The notes beneath the pieces were generated by a model. It made no database searches, was not told the DNA's origin, and saw nothing but the letters and a program-made list of their open reading frames with translations. The position numbers and the translations under genes were made by a program. A DNA stretch of 10,625 nt from assembly GCA_036477795.1 (NCBI GenBank), contig JAZGDL010000515.1:1-10625 (forward strand). Reading direction: 5' to 3'. This DNA comes from JAZGDL01 sp036477795. GTDB taxonomy: Bacteria; Planctomycetota; Phycisphaerae; UBA1845. Positions 6,170-10,625 of the stretch are shown piece by piece. The first letter of the stretch is position 1, and every line of letters begins with the position of its first letter.

Positions 6170-6718
6170 TCCTACACGACTGCCCGCTAACTTCACGCCC
6201 GGTTGGGTGGTCTTGACAGTTGTCCGTGCGGCCCAGCCTACCGGTCGGCCGCTTGGTATGCTCGGGCGGATCCGGGCCACACAGCGTGGCGGACCGGCAA
6301 GACCGCCCGGAGACAAGTGATCGTGTGTGCAATTATGCAACGGTAGCTTTATTGTTCTGCGATGTGTAACCATTGTCGAGCATCCGGCGTATTAAGAGGC
6401 GACGGTGCAGCGGGCGTTGCTCGTTGGTGCGGCACCGGCCTTGGGAGGCGCACCGGTTTCCGTGGTATCAGGCTTGGAGGAGCGTTATAATCACGATCCT
6501 CTTCTTTAATTGACCTGTGCGTGAATGCGTGACACGCTATATCGGCTGCCCGGCTGAAATAGCGGCTCAGGCAACTCGAAGAGATTTATGGCCTTTTTCG
6601 GCATCGCTGGTTCTAGGGCGCGTCCATGAGACGGACATGGTGTTGGCTGGGCTGCAAACCCGCCGTGGTGGCGAATGGGGTCGGCCTGCACCGGGAAAGG
6701 CCGGTTCCTGAGTACTGA
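6170..6718. other. Noncoding stretch upstream of the kinase gene
   Basis: The whole gap between clc and the kinase is about 900 nt. After the palindrome cluster (5924-6169) no convincing gene is seen: short frames on both strands lack start signals and protein character. The stretch 6322-6380 is more AT-rich than its flanks. A perfect -35 hexamer TTGACA (6213-6218) has no matching -10. Near the kinase start there are small stems, such as ACCGG (6690-6694) with CCGGT (6701-6705). Confidence 0.6.
6486..6491 (+). promoter_or_regulatory. Possible -10 element of the kinase gene
   Basis: A perfect TATAAT hexamer in otherwise GC-rich DNA. No recognisable -35 lies 16-18 nt upstream, so it might need an activator or be fortuitous. 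If used, the kinase mRNA would have a leader of about 230 nt. Confidence 0.3.
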
Positions 6719-6727
6719 GTGCGTTCT

Positions 6728-9094
6728 ATGACGGAATCCAATCCGACGAATTCGGATCAGCGCACACGCACCGGCGGTGGAGATGCCGGATCAACGTCGA
6801 TCATCGGCCGGGTTTTCGGCGGTGACTTCGAGATCCGCCGCAAAATCGGGCAGGGTGGCATGGGGACGGTGTATGAGGCGTGGCAGATCTCGCTGAACCG
6901 TTTGGTGGCCATCAAGGTGCTCGCGAATTCACACGGTTTGACGCCCAGCGCGGTGGTCCGCTTTCAGCGAGAAGCCCAGGCGGCTGCCAAGCTGCGTCAT
7001 CCTAATATCGTGCAGATATTCGCCCAAGGAGAGCATGAGGGGCTTTACTACTACGCGATGGAGTTGGTTAAGGGCAGAGGCCTGAACGAAATCATCGGGG
7101 CCAGGCGCCAAGGTGGCACGTCGGCGTCGCTGGAGATGACTGAGACCAAGCTGATCGTGGGCGGTGACAGCGGCCCGGGGCGAAGCGACTCCTCTGGTAC
7201 CGACGCGACTGTCCGCGTCCCGGTTGGCGTCGAGGTTTCGGCTTTGCGTAAAGGGACCGCGCGGGCGGCCAGCGCCTCAACGGCCGAAGAGTTTGAGCGC
7301 ATGGCTGAGCTTCTGGCCACGGCGGCCGATGCTCTTGACTATGCCCACAACAACGGCGTGATTCACCGCGACATCAAGCCCCACAACTTCATGCATGGCG
7401 ACGACGGGCGGTTGTACGTCATGGACTTCGGCCTGGCCCGGGTGCTGGAGCAACCGGGGATGACCATGACGGGCGAGTTCATCGGCTCGCCCTTGTACAT
7501 GTCTCCGGAGCAGATCGCCGGCATCGGGAAGGATGTGGATCACCGCACGGACATCTACTCGCTAGGTGCGACGATGTACGAATGGATGACCTGTCAGCCG
7601 CCGTTTCCCGGGGAGACGCGTGAACAGGTCATCACCAGGATCGTTACGCAGGAGCCGGTCGCCCCGCGGGCACTGAACCGGGCTATTCCGATAGATCTGG
7701 AGACCATTTGTCTCAAGGCATTGGAGAAGTCTCCACGCCGTCGTTACGCGTCGGCGCAGAAGATGGCTGAGGACTTGCGTCGCTTCAGCCGCAAGGAGTT
7801 GATAAAGGCCAAGCGCGAGGGTGTTTTCGCGCGGGCCGGCAAGCTCATCGAGCGCAATCGCGCCGCAGCTCTGGTGGCGGGGATCGCGATCGCGGTTCTG
7901 TCGATCATGTGGGCGTCCCAGACCCACCGCGAACGGGGGCGCCGGCGAGAGTTGATCGAGGCGGCCAAGCAAGACACACGCCAATTGACTCAGCGGATCG
8001 AGAACCTTGAAGCGGAGCGCAGCCGGCTGGCGGAGAGACTGAGCCAAAACCTGGGGCTGGAGTCCGCGGTCAGCGGTATGGCGCTTGATCTGGTGAGCAG
8101 CGTAGCCAGCGGGGCAATGTCGGCGTTCACGGGGCCCGTCCCGCACCGAGTCCCTACGCCGGCAGTGCCTGCCAACACTGATGAGGCGCTCGCATTTGCC
8201 GAGCAGAACGTGCGTTTGCTCGGGCTTGTTGCGGATGAAATAAAAGAGGATCTGCGCCGCGCGGCTGCAGCTCGTCCTTTCGCCGGCAAGCCCGAGGACC
8301 CCGACGATGCCTTCATTGATGAGTATTACCGGGAGGCGTTCGACGCCCAGAACCTGGAAACGGCGCTTGGACTGGTGAATCTGACACTGCAAAAGAGATT
8401 CGATCATTTCGATGCTTTGCTCTTGCGATGTATTCTTCATATCAAAGCTTCGCACTTCGCCCAGGCACGAGACGATGTCAATCTGTTCGTTCGCGTGCGG
8501 GAGGAAGCGGCTGCGGGGCATGTGATACGCGGCCTGTTGAGCCTGCTCACCGGTGACTACGCGGTGAGCATCGAGGACCTGGACCGTGCCGTGAGACTGG
8601 ATGCTCGCTGGCCGAGTGTCTGGGCGGCGCGTGGTGCGGGGTGGTCCCGGCAGGGACAGTATGAGTTGGCCTTCGCAGATTTTGATCAGGCCTTGGAACT
8701 TGCCCCTGAGCACAGGGCAGCGACTGAAGAACGGCAAGCGGCATACGTCAGCATTCGACGGTCGATTCGGGATCTGACCAAAGTCGTGGAGGATGACCCG
8801 GACAACTACGATGCGCTGGTCAGACTGGGCGATTTGCACTTTCTCCTCGGCGAGTTCACCCAGGCCATGGACGACTACCGGCAAGCCAACCGTGTCGTTC
8901 AGAGCCCTTCGCCGTATCTGTTGGGCCAGCAGATCCGAACACAGCAGAAACTGAACGAGCTTGCCCCGAGCTCTTCCAATGGCAAACGGCGCTCTTCAGG
9001 GCCTCGCCTTCCGGCGGGGGAACCCACGGATTCGAATCCGTGGGCTTGGCGGCAACGGGTGGCACACACATTGGCCTTGGTGTGCGGGCGGTGA
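6728..9094 (+). CDS. Membrane-anchored Ser/Thr protein kinase with external coiled coil and TPR repeats
   Basis: A 788-residue Hanks-type kinase. The kinase domain (about 33-360) has the Gly-rich loop IGQGGMGTVYEA (40-51), K63 in AIKVL, catalytic HRDIKPHN (213-220, D215) and DFG (233-235), so it should be active. Between residues 123 and 186 there is an extra segment rich in Ser, Thr and Gly, in the hinge to helix E region. A single membrane segment (about 379-395) follows, then a coiled coil (about 402-441) and at least four TPR-like helical pairs (about 545-735). By the usual topology the kinase is cytoplasmic and the TPR part lies outside the membrane, where it may bind a partner or ligand. 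The tail from about residue 766 (EPTDSNPWAW) is encoded by palindrome P and its flank. The ATG at 6728 is preferred to the in-frame GTG at 6719; neither has a good Shine-Dalgarno. The substrate is unknown. Confidence 0.93.
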   Translation: MTESNPTNSDQRTRTGGGDAGSTSIIGRVFGGDFEIRRKIGQGGMGTVYEAWQISLNRLVAIKVLANSHGLTPSAVVRFQREAQAAAKLRHPNIVQIFAQGEHEGLYYYAMELVKGRGLNEIIGARRQGGTSASLEMTETKLIVGGDSGPGRSDSSGTDATVRVPVGVEVSALRKGTARAASASTAEEFERMAELLATAADALDYAHNNGVIHRDIKPHNFMHGDDGRLYVMDFGLARVLEQPGMTMTGEFIGSPLYMSPEQIAGIGKDVDHRTDIYSLGATMYEWMTCQPPFPGETREQVITRIVTQEPVAPRALNRAIPIDLETICLKALEKSPRRRYASAQKMAEDLRRFSRKELIKAKREGVFARAGKLIERNRAAALVAGIAIAVLSIMWASQTHRERGRRRELIEAAKQDTRQLTQRIENLEAERSRLAERLSQNLGLESAVSGMALDLVSSVASGAMSAFTGPVPHRVPTPAVPANTDEALAFAEQNVRLLGLVADEIKEDLRRAAAARPFAGKPEDPDDAFIDEYYREAFDAQNLETALGLVNLTLQKRFDHFDALLLRCILHIKASHFAQARDDVNLFVRVREEAAAGHVIRGLLSLLTGDYAVSIEDLDRAVRLDARWPSVWAARGAGWSRQGQYELAFADFDQALELAPEHRAATEERQAAYVSIRRSIRDLTKVVEDDPDNYDALVRLGDLHFLLGEFTQAMDDYRQANRVVQSPSPYLLGQQIRTQQKLNELAPSSSNGKRRSSGPRLPAGEPTDSNPWAWRQRVAHTLALVCGR
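9023..9044. repeat. Palindrome family P, copy 2, inside the kinase 3' end
   Basis: A 22-bp perfect palindrome identical to 2117-2138. It is read in frame as part of the last 25 residues of the kinase. Its right arm continues into GTGGGCTTGGCGGCAAC, which resembles the tandem unit beside copy 1. Confidence 0.92.
9062..9085. repeat. Hairpin at the kinase-arfB junction
   Basis: GCACAC (9062-9067) and GTGTGC (9080-9085) can pair around a 12-nt loop. The right arm ends 5 nt before the GTG start of arfB, so the stem could influence arfB translation. It follows palindrome P closely and might be part of the same inserted element. Confidence 0.5.
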
Positions 9095-9531
9095 GCAAGC
9101 GGCGCACGACGTCGGCGTTGGCGCTACGGCCTGGTGTGCTCATTCCGTGTTCGGATCTGCGGTTTGAGTTTTCGCGCAGCCCGAAGCCGGGCGGGCAAAA
9201 CGTCAACAAAGTCAACACGCGGGTAACGCTTCGATTCGACATCGGCGGATGTGCGTCGCTGACCGAGGCCCAACGTGCCCGTATTCGTGAGCGCCTTTCC
9301 ACCCGGGTTACCACGGCCGATGTGCTATTCGTTACCGCGTCACGCCATCGCACGCAGGCGGCCAATCGGCGAGCCGCCACGGAGCGATTCGTCGAGCTGG
9401 TTGCTGAGGCACTTAAACCCCGTAAGCCACGAACAACGACGCGCGTTCCGGCCGCGGCACGGGCACGACGTCTGGAGGAGAAGAAGCGCCGCAGCCAGTT
9501 GAAGCGCATGCGCTGCAAACCCATGGAATAG
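9091..9531 (+). CDS. arfB: ArfB/ICT1-type peptidyl-tRNA hydrolase (GGQ domain ribosome rescue factor)
   Basis: A 146-residue protein of the RF-1-like single-domain group. ArfB enters stalled ribosomes that lack a stop codon and hydrolyses the peptidyl-tRNA ester. The sequence shows a short lead (IPCSDLRFEFSRS), the catalytic GGQ at 34-36 followed by NVNKVNTRVTLRFDI, the family segment SRHRTQAANRRAA, and a basic C-terminal tail (EEKKRRSQLKRMR) like the one that enters the mRNA channel. Length agrees with the family (about 140 residues). The GTG at 9091 overlaps the kinase stop as GTGA, which suggests translational coupling. An ATG at 9040, in frame, would add 17 residues from repeat sequence and is less likely. 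The stop codon TAG lies inside the first unit of a heptamer array. Confidence 0.93.
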   Translation: MSKRRTTSALALRPGVLIPCSDLRFEFSRSPKPGGQNVNKVNTRVTLRFDIGGCASLTEAQRARIRERLSTRVTTADVLFVTASRHRTQAANRRAATERFVELVAEALKPRKPRTTTRVPAAARARRLEEKKRRSQLKRMRCKPME

Positions 9532-9582
9532 CGAATTGCGAATAGCGAATGTCGAATCCGCTGTTCGCGATTCGATATTCGC
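9527..9582. repeat. Facing heptamer arrays forming a long stem between convergent genes
   Basis: Forward heptamers AATAGCG, AATTGCG, AATAGCG and AATGTCG (9527-9554) are followed by inverted relatives (9562-9582). The two sides pair from 9538-9557 with 9563-9582: 17 of 20 positions match (one a G-T pair) around a 5-nt loop. The stem fills the 59-nt gap between the arfB stop (9531) and the zinc-ribbon gene stop (9591). It may work as a terminator in both directions, though without T-runs. Confidence 0.75.
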
Positions 9583-9590
9583 CGGCACTC

Positions 9591-10334
9591 CTACCGGGAA
9601 AGGCGGCCCGAAGTATCAGAATAGAGGATCTTGCCGCAGGAGCCGCAGAGCACGATGTCGTCTCGCTGTTGGCAGCCGATGACCTGCTGAAGCGTCAAGG
9701 ACATGTTGCAACCGCCGCAGGCATGCCTTTGGCGCTTGGCGTCCAGCACCAGCACTTCAGCCATGGCCTCCCCGTCATGCCGCTCCGCGACGCGGCGAAA
9801 AGTGTCCAGTATGCCCGGGGAGACGCCGTTGGAAACATCCTCGCGCCGGCTCTCAAGATCTTTAATCTCTGACGCGGACCGGTCCAGAAATCGCTGCAAG
9901 CCGGTCTCGGCGGACGAAATCCGTTCTGCAATGCGGCTAAGTTCGGCCCGGTTCTCATCGGCCTCGGTTCGGATGGCCTCCACATCGGCCATCAGGGCCA
10001 GTTGGCGGTTCTCGAGTTTGATGTTGTCGGCTTTTTCAGTGTTGATCGTTGTGAGGATAGCAGCGTATTCCTTGTTGGTCTTGGCCCGGTTCAAGGTCTC
10101 ACGGTGCTTGGCTAGAGCCGACTCCCTGGTCTTGACGTCCAGATCGATGCTGTCGATCTCCACCTGGCTTCTTAGGGCCGTCTCCTTCTTTTCCTGAATG
10201 ATCGATTCCTGTTTTTGCCGGGCCCGCCGCAGACTCTGTACTTGTCGTCGCTTGGAGTCAGCATCGCCATGGATGGTCGCCAGCCTTCGCTCGATATCCT
10301 GGAGAGCATGAAGCGCTTCCAGCGTGGACCCCAT
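9591..10334 (-). CDS. Coiled-coil C4 zinc-ribbon protein (PF02591-type)
   Basis: A 247-residue protein. Residues about 1-185 are almost entirely charged heptad-type helix, predicted as a long antiparallel coiled coil. The C-terminus is a zinc ribbon with C206-x2-C209 and C230-x2-C233; an extra Cys is at 221. This arrangement matches the widespread family typified by Helicobacter HP0958, for which binding to RpoN and flagellin mRNA is described; in most bacteria the role is unclear. The ATG start at 10334 has AGAGGA 6 nt upstream (top-strand 10341-10346). The gene converges on arfB. Since the window also holds a sigma-54 activator, a link through RpoN is conceivable but not shown. Confidence 0.85.
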   Translation of the reverse strand: MGSTLEALHALQDIERRLATIHGDADSKRRQVQSLRRARQKQESIIQEKKETALRSQVEIDSIDLDVKTRESALAKHRETLNRAKTNKEYAAILTTINTEKADNIKLENRQLALMADVEAIRTEADENRAELSRIAERISSAETGLQRFLDRSASEIKDLESRREDVSNGVSPGILDTFRRVAERHDGEAMAEVLVLDAKRQRHACGGCNMSLTLQQVIGCQQRDDIVLCGSCGKILYSDTSGRLSR

Positions 10335-10349
10335 TGGCTATCCTCTCGT

Positions 10350-10384
10350 ATTGACGATTGATGATTGACGATTGACGATTGACG
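10350..10384. repeat. Five-copy heptamer tandem repeat (ATTGACG)
   Basis: Five units: ATTGACG, ATTGATG, then ATTGACG three times, followed by ATT. The array lies 15 nt upstream of the zinc-ribbon gene start and, if the promoter at 10451-10479 is right, within its 5' leader. Confidence 0.88.
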
Positions 10385-10450
10385 ATTCCTTTCGTGCCTT
10401 GGTACCTCGATGGTTCGTCGGTTGCTTCTCCGGCGAACACCGCCGATGCT

Positions 10451-10479
10451 ATTATTGACGCCAATGGTCCAAGTTGCAA
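10451..10479 (-). promoter_or_regulatory. Candidate promoter of the zinc-ribbon gene
   Basis: On the minus strand, TTGCAA (10474-10479, 4 of 6) and AATAAT (top-strand 10451-10456, 5 of 6) are spaced by 17 nt. Transcription would start near 10444, giving a leader of about 110 nt that contains the ATTGACG array. Confidence 0.42.
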
Positions 10480-10529
10480 GAGGGCTTTCGACTCGTATTG
10501 GGTCCGTGACAGAATCGGCGGGTGTGGTG

Positions 10530-10623
10530 GCAGGCTGAAGGCCTGCTCTATAATAGCCGGGGGCAAGCGTAGCGCCGCCCCCGGATGACGCCGCCACCGA
10601 ACCACCCGACCCTGAAAGGGTCG
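10530..10623. repeat. Three-hairpin repeat cluster at the right edge
   Basis: Three stems follow each other. The first is GCAGGC with GCCTGC (10530-10546, loop TGAAG). The second is an 8-bp stem CCGGGGGC with GCCCCCGG (10557-10564 and 10577-10584), with a small inner GCG/CGC. The third is CGACCCT with AGGGTCG (10607-10623, loop GAA). There is no coding sequence here that looks real. The cluster appears to run past the window end. Confidence 0.75.
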
Positions 10624-10625
10624 TA

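Noticed and set aside
5945..6320. Short open frames over the repeat cluster upstream of the kinase
   Set aside because: Several overlapping frames exist on both strands only because palindromes lack stops; they translate the A, B and C hairpins and have no ribosome binding sites.
6500..6718. Possible riboswitch in the long leader of the kinase gene
   Set aside because: Several small stems can be drawn, but none of the conserved cores known to me (for example c-di-GMP, cobalamin, SAM) can be matched.
7562..8884. Long open frame on the minus strand, 440 codons
   Set aside because: It lies wholly inside the kinase gene on the opposite strand. The plus frame shows clear kinase, membrane and TPR features, while the minus frame has no family pattern; long antisense frames are common in GC-rich coding DNA.
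9059..9073. Sigma-54 promoter-like TGGCAC then TTGG before arfB
   Set aside because: The essential GC of the -12 element is GG, and the site lies inside the kinase coding region next to a repeat hairpin. A similar weak match at 6430-6444 fails for the same reason.
10350..10384. Possible CRISPR array
   Set aside because: Units are only 7 bp and directly adjacent with no spacers; no cas genes are present.

Overview
The window is GC-rich bacterial DNA, about 60% G+C by eye. The mix of genes suggests an uncultured member of the Planctomycetota, perhaps Phycisphaerae-like: a large Ser/Thr kinase with a C-terminal TPR region, a sigma-54 response regulator with no partner kinase next to it, and gaps packed with several families of short palindromes. 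This assignment is inferred from style and not from any marker gene.

Layout, left to right. Positions 1-2108 hold a phosphate uptake pair on the plus strand: the C-terminal end of a DUF47/PhoU-like accessory protein, then a PiT phosphate permease. Positions 2410-3852 hold an NtrC-type regulator (receiver, AAA+ sigma-54 activator, Fis-type HTH). Positions 4006-5832, on the minus strand, hold a ClC-family chloride channel or transporter with a C-terminal CBS pair. From 6728 the plus strand carries a membrane-anchored Ser/Thr protein kinase with an external coiled coil and TPR repeats. It overlaps by 4 nt an ArfB/ICT1-type GGQ peptidyl-tRNA hydrolase (9091-9531). A convergent minus-strand gene (9591-10334) encodes a coiled-coil C4 zinc-ribbon protein. 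The genes do not form one pathway; they look like housekeeping and signalling genes set next to each other.

The distinctive content is the repeats. At least five palindrome families (called P, S, A, B/C and an edge cluster here) and three families of 7-8 bp tandem repeats sit at nearly every gene boundary, and two palindromes lie inside reading frames. One is an in-frame two-hairpin element in the linker between the receiver and AAA+ domains of the regulator. The other supplies part of the C-terminal tail of the kinase. Copies differ by paired changes that keep the stems intact, so the hairpin itself appears to be conserved. Identical A and B copies bracket the clc gene, and an inverted S pair brackets the output half of the regulator.
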